Notes: generated by a model from the letters alone, not told the origin. A stretch of DNA of 64,000 bases from Symbiodinium natans (GCA_905221605.1 CAJNDS010000066.1:177081-241080); one strand, 5' to 3'; positions 1 through 13,582 are shown, counted from the first letter of the stretch. Translations and numbers: made by a program.

Positions 1-23
1 ACTCTAGACTGTCTAGACTAACC

Positions 24-191
24 ATGCATGGTAAGGAAGAGGCACCGACCTGTCAGGAGTGCCCCATCTACGATGCCTGGGACTGGAACGAGCCGTTGAT
101 CCCCACTGTGATCACTCTTGGGCTCCTGGTAGCTGGACAGCAGGGCACTGCAGCCAAAACATCCCTGGACAGAGAGTTCACTTCTACGTAG
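24..191 (+). CDS. possible exon at the left edge, unidentified
   Basis: An ATG-started frame of 55 codons reads through PTCQECPIYDAWDWNE and a short hydrophobic stretch (PLIPTVITLGLLVAG) to TAG. The first part could be an exon of a gene running in from the left: an AG precedes GCACCG near position 44, and a GTAGCT donor-like site follows CTCCTG near 128. I do not recognise the product and nothing nearby supports a function. It could equally be chance. Confidence 0.15.
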   Translation: MHGKEEAPTCQECPIYDAWDWNEPLIPTVITLGLLVAGQQGTAAKTSLDREFTST

Positions 192-3100
192 CTATACAGT
201 ACAGGTTAACGGATAGATATCACGTGTGTTTTTTTGTACAACGGACCTGGATAGCATGGTCCCCCGCCTAGGCCTGGCTCGAACACTGAATCTGCAATTT
301 CTGGACGCTTTGCAAGGCGATTAGGTATCAGGCAAGAAGAGCTTTGGTCGATGGAGATCTCCTGTGGCGTGATCGCGGACGGTGATTTGACAGTCAAGGC
401 ACAAGGCAACTTGCCACTGCTTCCCCAGCATTGGCTCTTAACAGCTTTCGGTACCAATGCTGCAACCAGAACGGAGGAACAGCTTGACAAATCCTGGGAT
501 TCCAACTTCTGTCCATGCTGCGCCTTTGTATCAGCGAGGCACAAAAAACCCCCTAGGTCCCAACGATTCATGCCTCATAGGCACTCAGTTGTCAGCCCGG
601 AGCTTTCTCCATAACCCGGCACTCCCCCAGCCGAGTGCTCTCTGCTCGGCCTCTCAGTCGCTTACTTTCCCTTATTTTCCCTTGTTGCGGTGGAGTGGCA
701 AGCTTTCGGTGACCTCGTGAGGTCGTCCTCCCGATTTTGGCACTCCTCTTTATGGGCTTGGCTGCTTGGTGCGCTTCATTTCTCTCTGAATCGAAACGAA
801 GCTTGTTTGTCCCAGTGCAACAGCATAACTCAGCAGTACAGCCCAGCCAACATCCCCAAACCCCGGAATGCCTACCTAACCCCCCCCCCTCTCCCCTCCC
901 CCCCCGAGATTCGCTGCCGGGACAGCTGCGACCCTCTGCTGAGCAGCAAGCGCACCCCAGCGCCGGTGGTGGGAGAAAATCTCGCGCCTTGGCACCCCAA
1001 GACCCCCTTGGCAGCCTCCGAGCCATACCCAAACCTGTGAAGAGAGATTTGGAGGGCTGCACAGTTATACAGCTGGTGGTTCAAGGCTCGTCCACGTTTG
1101 TTCGAATTCGTTCTTGGGCTTGGTAACCCTGTTTTTTGCGCTCAGGGTCGAAGTTCAAGATCTTGAGCCCAAGGAACACAGGAACACAGGAACACAAGAC
1201 CATACAAGCCCCCAATCCACCTTCTGCTTGCCGACAGTCCTTTGACTTTCTGTCACTCTCCTCTAGCGCGAGTTTGTGTTAAGAGGCGCGGCGGTCTCTT
1301 GAAGATTCTCTCGCCTAGTGGTGCCCACCCGTCCCGCCTGAATTCAACAGTGAGGCATGGACAAAAAATAGGCCGGCAAACCTGTCTGGGCAGGGTCCCT
1401 CCAAGCAAAGGTCTTCAAAGGCAAGTTCACGGTAGCTACCTAGAGGCTACAAAGTGAAAGGCTAGAGAGAGTGCTTTTCATTGCTGGCTGCTTGTACCCC
1501 CCCAAATGTCCGAACCGTTTCATCGCCCTCTTCTGGCACACCTCGGCACTCTAACCTTGTTTCGCGTGTTCAGGATGTAGGGATGGCCGAGGAACATCTG
1601 AACATCTGTTTGTGGTGTGGTGATGGTGTGAATATGTGTCAATGCAGGTCCCAAGGCCACTGAAAGTTCCGGGTGAGCTCTGAGCTGAGGAGGAGGGCAA
1701 GACGAACGACGAGAAGTTTGGGAAGTAAGGGTCCCGACCGGGACTCTTGCTGGGGCTCAGGTGCTGAGACGCTACAGTAGACGTGGCTCTTGGGGCTTTT
1801 GGGAATCCCTTTCAGCTTGAGCTTCTTTACGTCCCCTGAAGCTTGTATACAGGAATGTCAAAAAGCCCACTGGACAGAAAGAACCCCGAAGTCTCGGCCA
1901 GATACATGTTTCATTCTCTTGGTTCAACAAATTGCTAGATCGATTGTTCCTCTCCTGGAAAATCCGAAAGCCCCCCCAGCTTCACGCAAAAGCCGGAAAT
2001 GCAATCTCTAACCCGACGGCTTTTGGTGACTGGAGCCTCAGCCGACAATGGGGCATGGTAGAAGGTTGCGGGGAACGGGGGTTGAGGGCTTAGCAGATGT
2101 GGACATCGGCACCAGCTTACGACTGTACAGGAGGAACCCTGTTTTAGGGGTTCAGAGTTTTGTAGGGGGGGAGGGGGCGAAGCCCGCCGCGAAACCCCCG
2201 CCGCGAAGCCGCCCCGGGAGAGCGGCATGGGACCGCCGCCCGAGCTTCCTTTCAGAACTGGCACGCTCAGCCAAATGCTTTCCCGCCCCAAAGTGCGCGA
2301 AAGACAGACGCCCCCCCAGAAGCCCAAATGCTCATTGCCGCAGGTCAAAAGCCCAAAAATCCTCAATAAGCTTTGCAGCTAAAAAGCGATGGACTCGGTC
2401 TGTTAACACCTGCTCACATTGCATCGGAATGGTTCCAGTGGTCCCAGGGCCCAACTCCTGGGAAGCCTTCTCGGTGCAGCGTCTTGCGAGCCCTGACGTT
2501 GGTGGATGGACCGTTTATCGGGGTCACCCAATAGAATGCAGAGCAGAGGGACCACTTCAAATGGAGTTGCGCCAGTTCTTCTTTGGATCATGGATCCCTT
2601 CTTGCATGTGAGTTCGGGATACGCGGCTTGCATGGTGTGCTTATGTTGACGGTCGTTCGCGTTTTCAAGTTCTCGTCGTGCCACTCGTCGTGCGTAGATT
2701 AATTTGCTGATGCTCTGTCGGGCGTGCCGTGCCCCCTCAGATCGTCGGACTAGGTTTAGGCATCCATTGTCAGAGCTCGCGTGCCACACTCAGCAGGGAA
2801 TACCTGGCGCATGTGGGCAACGACACTACGAGTCAAAAAGGTCCCTGACCTGGTCTACATCGGAGTAAACCTGGGAGCTGAAGGGGTTTCCTATGCTGGA
2901 GTTAGGAGCTTCGGCAGGCAGACTTGGCGGACCTTTGCAATTCTGCAGCATTCATGCTGCTGGTTCTTCAGGTGCACCAGTACACGCGGCAAGATTCGCT
3001 CCCTCGCAGCCCTAGCAGGGCTGAGCACCTCTCTTAACTCCCTGCCCCTGGTGGCTCGCAGCCTCAGCACCGATCGAAGCCGGGCACAGTTGGGAAGCCT

Positions 3101-5940
3101 TCTCCTGGAGAGGCCCCTTTGGCCGCTGGCCGGGGGGGGGGGGGGGGGGGGGCGTTTGCAGTTCAGGGCTTTTGGTGGAGTTTAGGGCTTAGGGCTCAGG
3201 CTGAGGGTTGAGAGTGTCGAGCGTATGAGGGCATGAAGCAATGAAGCCTTTGAACCCACCGTTTGCAGGTCCCGCCCAGCGTGCCCCAGCTGGCAGGCAG
3301 CCCTGCTTTTCGTTTCAGAAAGGCGCGAGCAGAAGCATGTATGTGGAGATATAGGATTGCAGGGTCGCCACAGAGTCACCAGAGGCTTACCAGAGGCTTA
3401 CCAGAACCGATTCCACACCGCCAGGCTCAAGGCCGTGCCACGTGTATGCCGACCCCTTGAATGGCCCTGGGCTCAGGCGGTTGCCTCTCAGGGCTTGGTC
3501 CATTGGTACGGTTATGGGCGCCTCGGAGCTGTGTGTCACAGTGCCAAACAGCCGGAAGACCTCCGTCTCCTCCCTGGCAGTGTCGTTCGCCGAGGCAGTG
3601 GGCCTCCTCCAAGCAGCTGGGTGAGCAGAGTGTGAGTTAACGGAGTGTGAGTTAACGGAGTGTGAGTTGTGAGCTAACGGAGTGTTCGTTCGGGGGTTCT
3701 TTCGTGAACTCCTTCTGGGTGCTTGAGACGGGTTTCGTAAGGCTTTGAGAGGCTGTGCGCCTTTTGGAGTTTGGGAAGGTCTGTGGCAGCCCAACATGCG
3801 GGGCCCGTAAAAAGGCTGATCAAAATTAAGAGCCGCCGTACTGTTGAAGCCCTGAGCCAGGTTGGCCTTTCTGGCCGAGGTGGGCGATGCAAGCTTCTTC
3901 GTGGCGGCGGGCCACACAGTTTTCGAAGATTTGGGCCTATGGGAGGGCGTGAAGCTGGGAATTTAGAGTTTACAGCGCCCCGATTCCCGAGTCCCACAAG
4001 AGTTGTTACACAAAGTTACAGAGCTGTGAATTCAGGATTGGGATGCTTGAGCCTGAGGTGATTCTCGCGATCTTCTGCCCCTGGCGCGGTGTGCCGGCAC
4101 CTCAGACACCTCGGCTTCGGGTGTTTTAATCCAAAATGTAGCGCAACAGTTCGTTGCCGCTCTGCTCTTGCTTGCTGTGGGGGCCTCTGGACCACAAAAA
4201 ACCCTTACTCTCCGAGGCGCTCGCTCAAGACCCCCACCGAGTACGTGCTGGTGCCTCTTTGCCCCCACCCAGCCCCAAGCTTTCAGCGGCGCAGCACCCT
4301 ACATGCTTGTGGGCGTGGGCGGCTTGAAGCTGTTTCGGTCTTCGGGTCTGGGCTTTGAGTAGAGCTGCAACATGCGGGGCATGTAACGTTGCAACCGCCT
4401 CTGATCTTGGATTCCCGATCTGACAGCTGCGGTCAGGTGGTCCTGGGCAGTACGTCCGTCGGGGCCTGTGCAGTTGAAGTTGCCACACAGGCCCGAGCTT
4501 TCCAGAGCCCTTGAAAGGATCCTACATCCTACAATACCCTATATAGAGTCATGAACTGGGCTCTGCTTTTTACGGTTGGCGCCAAGAGTTTCGCTCCGAA
4601 GTTCTGAATGCTTTGAATGCTCTGAACGCTCTGAGGCGCTGCTGCTCCGAGTTCTGCTGCGGAGCCTGGGCCTTCGGGTCTTTGTGGTCGCAGGCGCGCG
4701 CTTTCATGGCAGTGCCCTTTGTGTCCAACGCTTTTTCTCACCCTTCACCCTTCCAGAGAGACAAAATTTCCCACCTTTGTTAATTCTCTTTCAGATGCCA
4801 AGCACCCTGCTTTGGCCCCTTTCTGCCAAAGCAGGCGAGCTGCTGCCGCCCTTGCTCGCTGCCTCGGTTCTTGCTGTGCTCTCCGCCCGCCGCCTCAGAG
4901 CTTTGGCTTTGCACGCTTTGCCACTGGAATCCCAAGCCCCAAGCTGCGGTGTGTTTTGGCCCCAAGGGCCCTGTTTGCTTGAACTCCTTCATGTGCCCAA
5001 GGCTGCCCAAGGGTTTACTGCAGAGCTGCTGTTGGAGAGCTCAAGTCCCGAAGCCTCCCCGGGATTGGGATTGGTATGATACGGTATGATGCCCTCATGT
5101 CGAATCTCGCTGAAGCAACGGAGCGCCAAGGAAGCCAGCATCTCATGCTTGCAAAAATGGGATTATACTGTTCACATGAAGTTTTTGCACGCTGCCGACC
5201 ATTTGGAAAAGCGACCATTTGGAAAAGCAACTCTCAATTTCTTGTTGTTTGCTCTAACTTGGATTCATAAGAAGCTGCAAAGAGATGCTAGGAAGAAAAG
5301 CTATGATCAAAGCGGTCAGGGTGTTTCGAAGAGAGAAAATGCAACCAAGCATCATGATCCGAAGAAGCCTCGGAAGATCAGCGAATGAAAAAACTTACAA
5401 AACGAAGCGTGCTTCCAGCCAGAAGTGCCAACAGCCCGAACCCTCAAACCCTTTAAAAAGTACCCCTTAAAACTTTGGAGTGGAACGAAAAACTGAAGTT
5501 TGCACTTAGTGAGGTCCTGGCGTATTTGCACTGGGCGGCTGCGCGAGGCCGGGAAAACCGAGGGTGCGGAGGGTGTGTTGAGCGATGCGGACACGAGCAG
5601 AGCCTCCGAAAAGGCGGAGATTCTTGTGGAGGGCGCTGCGCGCCCGTGTCAATCGTGTCTAAAGCTTCGACTCCTTGAACGCTGATTTGTTGCTTCAGTT
5701 GCTTCCAGTCAACTTCAGCCCACGAATCTGGGCAAGGTGATCCAGAGCCCGGGGCCGTGTCAGACAGGCCTCGTCCAGTGCAAGGGGAAAGGCTGCTAGG
5801 CTTAAGGCCAGGGGAGGTCTAGCCTCGCACATTCCCATCCTCGATTTCTTCCCCGAAGAAGACTTTAAAGCCCTCAAGAGCCCTGACTTAAGACTTCAAT
5901 AGGCTGGGGAACAGGTCGGGCGCCCCACCGGCTCGGTGCG
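192..5940. other. stretch without an identifiable gene
   Basis: I found no conserved motif on either strand. Short open frames occur in every frame, as expected at this base composition. Exon-like pieces of mixed quality occur near 5090-5160 (a helical peptide containing DALMSNLAEATERQG) and 5540-5660 (an acidic peptide containing EGVLSDADTSRASEKAE). Neither could be assigned or linked to a neighbour. The stretch also holds a run of G at 3130-3152 and degenerate TTTAGGG-like words near 3176-3205. Confidence 0.4.
3130..3152. repeat. poly-G tract
   Basis: A run of about 23 G. Similar G or C runs recur through the window, e.g. 7430-7454, 16728-16739, 17220-17229, 22759-22776, 32689-32706, 41211-41231, 46470-46492 and 59565-59578. 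Confidence 0.95.
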
Positions 5941-6160
5941 GTGGCTCTTTCCTTGGCAGCTTCCAGGCAGTTTGGGGATGCTGGGGATGTTCTCAGCTTC
6001 AACCCCCAGAGCCCCTCCAGGAAATCGTACGCCCTGCACTGGAAGTATAGTACATCGGGGGCCGCAAGACGCCAAGAACTCCAGGCCTACAACCCGGCCG
6101 CCTATGTCAAGTCGGAGGCTTTGGAGCAGCAGCCCCTCTTGGCAGGCCCTCGCGTGTAGA
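5941..6160 (+). CDS. possible exon, unidentified
   Basis: The frame reads SLAASRQFGDAGDVLSF, then KSYALHWKYSTSGAARR and ELQAYNPAAYVKSEAL, ending at TAG. The amino-acid mix and preference for G or C at third codon positions look more like coding sequence than the surrounding frames. An acceptor-like CTTCCAG lies at about 5958-5964, and a GTGTAG donor-like site overlaps the stop. No family was recognised and no partner exon was found. Confidence 0.22.
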
Positions 6161-7429
6161 CTTCAAGTAGAGTGAAGCAGAAGTACTGTTGAAGGGCTGG
6201 GAGTGCTCCACGTGAAGAGCATCGCCAGGGAATGGGAAAAGGCTTAGGGGGCACTCTTTCAAAGACGCTCGGCACGTGAAATTGGGTCCAAGAGCTTCTC
6301 ACCACACTTGCCGGCGACTCTGACTCCTCATGGGGCCTTGCTCTTCAAAGTGAAACGGGGGTTCATGGAAAGCACCGCATCCCACGTCACGAAAGCTAGC
6401 CGCCGAGAGAGCCAGCGGAGAGCCGTAGCTTCCTGTTCGGGGGGGGACTCCGTGACAGGCACCCTCGTCATTTGGGGACGGTTTGGGTTGTTGGTTTTGT
6501 GCGAATGAACCTTTTTCTGCGTGCCATGCACTTGAATCCCTCCCCACCACCCCCCCCCCTCCCCGCCACCCTGTCGGTATCGGCGTGTCGGTGTATCGGT
6601 GTATTTCTGTGTCGGAGTATTTTCTGTATCGGCGTATCTTGGCATCCACCGCTTCTCGGGCCTCCATAAACTGCCTTCCTCCACTGAGGTCTCCTTTCCT
6701 TCCGTCGCTTCCAATGTAGCCGTACCTGCATACCAAACCAATTTGGTCTTGGTGGTATCTCTGGATGTAGTCTTTCACGCCAAAACTTGGTAGCAGCATG
6801 CAGCATTGCCATTGGCCATTCTGATTGTTTGGCGCAGCTGTCAGTGCCCTTGCGCGTTGCTTCTGCCTCACTTTGCAGCTGCCTCACCTGTGGCAATGCC
6901 CGCTGCCAGCCCGATTTCTTCGTATGTGCAACTCCAACCTCTGCAGTCCTCGTCTCCACGCATGGCAACCAAATTAGCGTGCTCGATCAGTGTGAATTGC
7001 TTCCAGCTGCAGGCCTTCCAGTCTTGGCATCAATCTGATTTCTTGAGCAGCTAGCAGAGCTTCTTGGCAGAAAAAGCCTTTCACGCTCAATATCCTTCGT
7101 CAGCTCCTCCTACTTCATCCCTGACTTCGGCGTGCTCTTCCGATATCTCAAGGCCTTCCTGTCCTCGCCAGCTTCAAGAGGATCAGGTTCCAACTCCAAC
7201 AGTGATGCATCTTTGGCTGGTCATCCGGTGGAGGAGACGTTAAATGAGACTGGGTGGGTGGCTCCGTTCCAGTGCGAATTGGACAATAGGCACACCCGTA
7301 GCAAGGAGAACGTTCCCTTCACGGCGCTCCCTCGCGGATCAAGCGGCCTTTGCTCCCCCCATTAGGCACTCCCATTAGGCACACTTCTCGTGCTTCTCGT
7401 CCGCTCCGGACAACCTGCCCCCGAAACCG

Positions 7430-7487
7430 CCCCCCCCCCCCCCCCCCCCCCCCCGACTCTTTGTTCAAAACAGCCCCCCCCCCCCCC
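7430..7487. repeat. two poly-C tracts
   Basis: Runs of about 25 C (7430-7454) and about 16 C (7472-7487), separated by a short mixed spacer. Confidence 0.95.
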
Positions 7488-9456
7488 GCCCACCGGATGT
7501 GCAACTTGAAACTCTTGAAATCCGTTCTTCCAAACGATTTCGCATCCAATTCCCGCGGAACTCGGCAGACTCGAACCAGAAGCGGCCAACTCGGCTCGAG
7601 TGTCAAAGCGACATGTACCACATGTACTCGTACCTTCGAAGAAAGCAGCAGAAAGCTCGCTCAACGAGAGCCGTGCTTCCAGTGCTTCCAGTGCTTCCAG
7701 ACTTTCTGCTGTTCTGGACTCCAACGAAGCCATCTGAGCTGTCTCGCCGACGGCCAAGGTTGCATTCGCACCGGGTTGTACTGCTCCTGCAAAGAGCACG
7801 CGGAGCCTGCCTGGCCTGAGGGGGCATGGCCCGGGCATCCGCGTTGGGGCCTGATCCAAGGCTGGTGTGGTTTCTGACTTCGGCGGGGTTCTGGCTCCGA
7901 CCAATCCTGCACAGCCACGGACTTTCCGAAGAAGCAGGAGGCGCCCGTGATCCTTGGACTTGAGTCGAGGAGCTTCGTGGCTGGGCTAAAGGATGGTTCG
8001 AGCCCCACGGAAGTTTGAGGTGCCTCCTGGGACGGTCTCAAACCCAACCTCCCCACCCTGGCCCTATCAGCCCTATCACCGAAATCCCCTCCGTTTTGTG
8101 TCATCCGGCGAAATGCGACCCGTGTGGCTTGCGTTGTCCCAGTGGCTTGGCACGCTGTAGTGCAGTGTGCCAAGCAGACCCTCCACAATGATCGACTAGG
8201 GCGGAGGAACGCCAGCCAGAAGGGGGGCTGTCCTTGAGCGCTCAATTGGCACCGCCGCCGGCGCCATACGATGGTCCCTCCACCTCGCCTTCAAGCAAAC
8301 CAAGCAAACCAGACCCATTGGCAGCGGTTGGGCTCATGACCTGATACTTCGGCTTATTTACGCATAGCGCAACTAGACCTAGTCACCAGCTTGCGTCTCA
8401 AGTCCCTCATTCCCAAGTGGCTTTAAAGCTTCAATGTTTTTGGAGGCCTAGTGTGGGAGCAGTCGCGGATGGCGAAGGCTCGCTGACGACGCTCCTTGAG
8501 CGATCGCAGGGTTAGGTTGACAGTCGAAGGCGAAGGCAGAGGTCGGCGTCTTACATATGTGGATGGTTTTCGAGAATCCTGTCATGCCTTGCTAAGTGTG
8601 CCCACTGTTCGAGGAGATTAGCTTCCGACGTGATTTCTCCAGCCGCCGCAGACGTTGTTTTCATATCTCTATCACGAAGCTTGCCTCGCAGTGCAGTTGC
8701 CTTGTAGCTGCGAATACGTGTTGTGCTGAAAGGCGCCCGGGGTGGCGAGCATGCTGCTGGCTTTCCTAGTGTGGCGGCCTCTCTAAACTCGGCCCGTCTA
8801 CTTCTAGGCCGACAGCCGAAACCACAACTCGAACTCTCAACCAAGGCCTTTCAGTGTCATCTTCCTGTTGGAGACGGGCAGCCAAGGCAATCTCGAGCGC
8901 AATAGGGGCATCTGATTAGCATCTGGTTCCCCAAACTTGCACAACAACACCATGCAACGCCCAACAGATGCCTTTGGAGGCTTCGAGCTGGAAGTTCCCC
9001 GCAGCTCGGCACGACTCCTTTCTCCCCAAGGCTTTTGATTGGCTCACAATTGTCGCGCCAAATCGGGTCCTTAGATCCTTGTGGCTCGTGACTGCGTCCG
9101 CAGCCCCGCCGCTCGAAATGCCACCCCAATGAACCCGGAAGTATCGCAGGGCAAGGCTTTCCGAAACTCTCTCTATCAGTACTGTTCTTTTTCCTCTGCA
9201 GTTTTGGTGGGGTTCGGATGTGCCGAGCACAAGGCTCGAACCTACCGGGCTCCCTCTGTGGACTCCTGGCAGCCTGAGCCTCAGCACGGAGAAGTTGTCT
9301 TCCTCAAGCGCTGGTGTCTGCAAGCGCTTGTTCTCTGCTTGTATCGTTGCTTTGATGCTTCGGGAGTGCCGCGTCTGTGGCGTCCAAGAGTGGGGCCTAC
9401 AGTCTACCCCGAAGGAATTCCTTATGGAGACTGATGTCTGCCGCGGCATGGCTTTT

Positions 9457-9577
<121 letters not shown>

Positions 9578-10032
9578 TGTTGCGCTCGTTGTTGGGCTCG
9601 GGCTCGTGGCTCGGGCTCGTTGTTGTGCTCGGGCTTGTTGGGCTTGGGGGCTTGTTGGGGCTTGGGCTTGTGGGCTTGTGGCGGCTTGGTGGGGGCTTGG
9701 TGGGGGCTTGGTGGGGGCTTGGTGGGGGCTTGGTGGGAGCTTTTTGGGCATGGGCTTGGGGCAAATGATTCGTGGGCGTGGGGGAATGCCTGCCTTTACT
9801 CAAGGCTAACGTTCTGGCCGCTTTCGTCGGGTTCACCCTGGAACGACATGTACGGGGGCTCAGCACGTGCATCAGAACGAATCCACCTTTGATTGGTTCT
9901 ACGTGTCAGAATGTGTCAGTGTTGCCGTAGGGACGACATGTCTGCGATCCTGAGGACAGCTCTAGCCATATTTTCTCTGTGACTCCGTCCCAAAGTCCGT
10001 AGAGTTAACCGTCAATTTAGAGCCACTGGAAG

Positions 10033-10489
10033 GATGCCGGCGCTGACGGAACCCATCACTAAGCTGCAAGAGCAGCACCGAGAGCTTACGGCCTTCAAAA
10101 ACTAAGCTTGCAACGGTGACCGACGGTGACAGATGCTGATCTCATCCCCCGAGAAACTTCTGCGTCTTGGAGCCAAGGTGGACGATCAGGTGCTGTTGCT
10201 TGTGGCCGCCTTGGGCCTTGGTGCCCGCAGCCCAAACTTTTGGGTTTGCTGCGGGGTTGAGCTGCGATGCTTCAGGTCTTCGGAGACATTTTTTTACGTG
10301 AGCACGGGCTGAGTTTAGGGCGGGCTTCTCTCGAATGCCTCGAAATTCCTGGCCCGAGCTTCGAGTCTGGCCAAGGCGTCTGTGCCAGCTATTACTTTGA
10401 TGCTCCAAGCAAGACCTCGAACAAGAGAAATCGATGACATGGCAGACATCACTGAGCACCTGAAATCATTGCAAAATGACATGACGTGA
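10033..10489 (+). CDS. three-exon gene fragment, weakly cyclase-associated-protein-like
   Basis: Three exon-like blocks join in phase. Block 1 (10033-10090) contains ALTEPITKLQEQHRELT and ends at a GC donor. Block 2 (10133-10189) follows GTGACAG, contains SPEKLLRLGAKVDDQ and ends at GTGCTG. Block 3 starts after TTTAG at 10319, contains SNASKFLARASSLAK and DDMADITEHLKSLQND, and is open to TGA at 10487-10489. An alternative GC donor after SSLAK could split it. The pattern of a helix with G-K-V-x-x-Q, then F-L-x-x-A-S-x-x-x-K and a leucine-rich segment ending I-D-D-M, recalls the N-terminal helical domain of CAP/Srv2, which binds adenylyl cyclase or actin regulators. That is similarity of pattern only. 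No downstream W-V motif, proline-rich segment or C-terminal beta domain was found. The three blocks being one gene is more secure than the family name. Confidence 0.38.
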
Positions 10490-13400
10490 CCCCAGGAACT
10501 AGGAAGCTGTGAACTTCTGGATGTTGGCGGGAGGAAAGGATTAGGATTTACGTGAAAAGCAACAGGGTTAAGATATAACAAACCTTGTCACTAGCGTAGA
10601 CCACTTCAAACAGTTTGCAAATCCTTGAAGCAAACCGGGCATGAACACAAAGGATCCGAAGAAAGCCATGCTCTCTCAGCTTTCAGCTGTCGGGGCTGCG
10701 AGCTTCGCCGTTCGCTTGCGCCACAAGAACCCTTGAGAGTTGCTACGACCCCCTTTAAGGAGTCTTGACAGTAGGAGTAGAATGAGGAGTAGAATGAGTA
10801 AAAGTGCATCCTGCAAACCCCTCCCTTGTTCTGAGGCCCTGTGCATCGGCAGCTTGCAAACAGCGGCGCTAAGGTATTTGGCCGCCGCCTTGACCCGAGA
10901 AGACGGGAGAGCGGTTGAGTTTGGCTTTCTGGCGAAATCCTCTTTGCCACGTGCAGGTTGACAATGAAACAGCCAACCCTTCATTGGCTTTCACTGCAGT
11001 CCTCCTTCAACAGAGCAAGACACAACTTCGGCAGGCCTAGCATGCCTAGAGCTTGTGAGTCCTAAGCTGTGGGATCTGCTACTGGTATCAAGGCCTACGC
11101 ACCGAAGCTTTCACGCAGCCGCGAGCTCAGATCCAGATCGTCACAGTCACTTCCCGGCCTTGTGCTTCTCGGAAACCGCGGATCGAGGTCGAGCAGTCAG
11201 GATACTGTCATGAGGGGTTATATGCCGCGGGATAAATGCCGGTCGTATAGTATGGTATCGTATGGTAAAGTATGGTAGAGTATGGTATCGTACGTGTATG
11301 GTATCGTATGGTATAGCATGGTATAGTCTGGTGGTATAGTATGGTATAGTATGGTATGGTAAGGTATCGTATTTCGTATGGTATAGTATTGTGCAGTATG
11401 CCACTCAGTCTTCCCTTGAATGCAGGCCTCCGAAGCGTGCAGTGAAGAGGATGTAGACGGGTTCGCAAGAGTCAGTTGTCAAGGAGGGTCAAGGAGGGTG
11501 CTAGAGTAGGTCCAAAAAATTGAGTCGAAGTAAGCCCTTTGCTAGCCATGCCTAAAGCCACTAAAGGCCTAAGTCGACGTCCTGAGTCTTAGATGCTAGG
11601 ATGGAAGCTGAAGCCAGCATGATCCACCATGCGTTTTTGACGGTAACTGTCTTCTTGGAATACCCCTTGAAGCCCTGCAAGCACACCCTAGGCCTTGCAG
11701 GCCTAACAGGCTTGTAGAGCAATGCGTAAGTTTCACCAGTCCGCCGCATTTCCCACGGCCGGGCAAAAGCGTGCTCATCGAATGGGCTGAGTCGGGGACG
11801 GCCTCCAAGATGCAACACTGCAACGCTCGGTTCCTTTCGTCCCTTGACAACTTCCACAGGCCTCTTCTGCGATGGGTAGTGTCTCGTACAGATCGCCTCT
11901 ACGCAGCCATGGTTGGTTTGAGTTCGGTGATCTTGAAATGTTTAAGCAAGTCGGTCCATAGCAGTCCATTGGCTCTTGGTTTTGCTCGCCCTGAAACGGG
12001 TGTTGGCGGCTGAGAGGCGTTCAGGGAGGGCATCGCCGGTCTTGAGGTGGATCTGGGCTTGAAGCAGAGAAGGATTCTGAAACCCACGACTCGGCACCTG
12101 CCGGCCCACCCTTGAAGCAAAAGCCCGCAACCGCACGTGTAAAGTTTGCCTTCGGGGTTAAGCCGACGACATGTGCGTGAGTGAGTGTGTAACACCTCCG
12201 CTGCCTGCTGGCTTAAGGGATTATATTGGTGCCTTCGCAATTCCCGTGCGTTCTCGAAGGCCCCCTGCCTGAAAGGATATGTTGCCAGGACATGTGAGTC
12301 TGCAAATCCAATCAATGTTTCTTGCTGTGCGAATGCAAAGATTTGCAAAGTCCCAGGTCTAGTTTTTGACCGTTTGGGAACCGTGAAGGACTGTTCCAAC
12401 TGTGAGAAGACCAAGAGACCCTCTTACCCTTTGCAGCTGTTAAGGGCCCGTTAAGTGGGCTGTTGCTTTAGGGGCCCACTACTGTAGGGTTCCACATGAG
12501 CCACGGCGAGCAAAGGAGATTTCGCTCGAGTGGAGTGCCCGGAGCGATGAGGACTCAGGACTCGGCCTCAGTCCTGGGACTCGTGGGACTCGTGGGACTC
12601 AAGCCTTCCTCTCGCTGCTCGGAGATCCATGCTCTCTCACCTGCTCGTTCTTGTCTTCGGCTTGCCTGCTGTCTCTGGCCATGTCTTTCCTTCCATGTGG
12701 AAAAATGTGTATGTGCAGAGATAATATATGTAGAAACACACACACACACAGACACACTTACACTTTTGGTAACCCTCTCCCCCCGCCCTCAAGTTATCTG
12801 CCTGTTTTTGGCTTCTTGTATGGGTCTAGGTGTTGGAGGGTTCAGAGGGTTGTATAGGGTTTTGATAATCTGAGGGTTGAGGCTGTAGGGCTGCAACAGG
12901 TGAATATTCGATGCAAAAAGACGAACCATATTGAGAAGTAGCTTCGCGCACGGAGGATGGGGATTGGATTTAATCTGCCCCCTTTGGATGTTGTTTGCAG
13001 ACAAAACCACGCTTCGTCACAGCATCTGTAGAACAAAGCAAGCATAGACACCAAACAGGATAGATTACCAGGGTACACCCCCCCCTCCCCACCCTACCCC
13101 TAAACCAACCCTAACACCCAGCGCTTAAAGCCCTTAGAAACCCTAGGCAAAAACTTGGCAGTCCTAGGCACTAAAAACTCGAAGCCCAGCGTCTGGTTTC
13201 GAATGGTTATCTTTAGATCTGGCTATACTGTTCGCTGAGTTTAAGTACGAAATGGCTTGCAACTGAAAAACATGATCTCATCCATTGAGCCAAGTGGACT
13301 TGCAGGGTTGCAGTCTTACCAGTTAGATATTCATTCCCTCAAGTTTAAACTTGAACGGCCGGGAATATTGGAAGAGAATGAAGGACTCCTCACAATCAGG

Positions 13401-13560
13401 GGCTAGCTTTTTGGAACTAGGGGCCAACTCTACTGGTCGTTGAATTACCAACAACATGGCTTGCAGTTAAAGAGCATCCTGGCGTCTGTCAAACGAAGTG
13501 AACCGACAGGGTTGCGCTGTCTGATTCGATATTCATCCCCCCAAGCGGTTACTGAGATGG
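10490..13560. other. stretch without an identifiable gene
   Basis: No recognised motif. An exon-like frame near 11820-11960 (containing NFHRPLLRWVVSRTDRL) has a reasonable composition and a CTTCCACAG acceptor-like site, but no partner. The stretch also contains a GTATGGTATC-type repeat (11240-11402), a short (CA)n near 12738-12750 and degenerate CCCTAA words near 13090-13145. Confidence 0.4.
11240..11402. repeat. degenerate 10-bp repeat (GTATGGTATC)
   Basis: About sixteen imperfect decamers of GTATGGTATC/GTATAGTATG. The reverse complement has the same core as the ACCATACCTT array at 55212-55440 inside the lyase gene. Confidence 0.85.
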
Positions 13561-13582
13561 TTTAATTGGGTGGGTTTTGTGA

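Noticed and set aside
4576-5079. 167-codon + frame with leucine/alanine-rich sequence
   Set aside because: It does not begin with ATG, matches no family I recognise, and has no clear splice partners; GC-rich sequence leaves such frames open by chance.
13085-13145. CCCTAAACC words as a true telomere
   Set aside because: The words are few, imperfect and internal; no tandem array.
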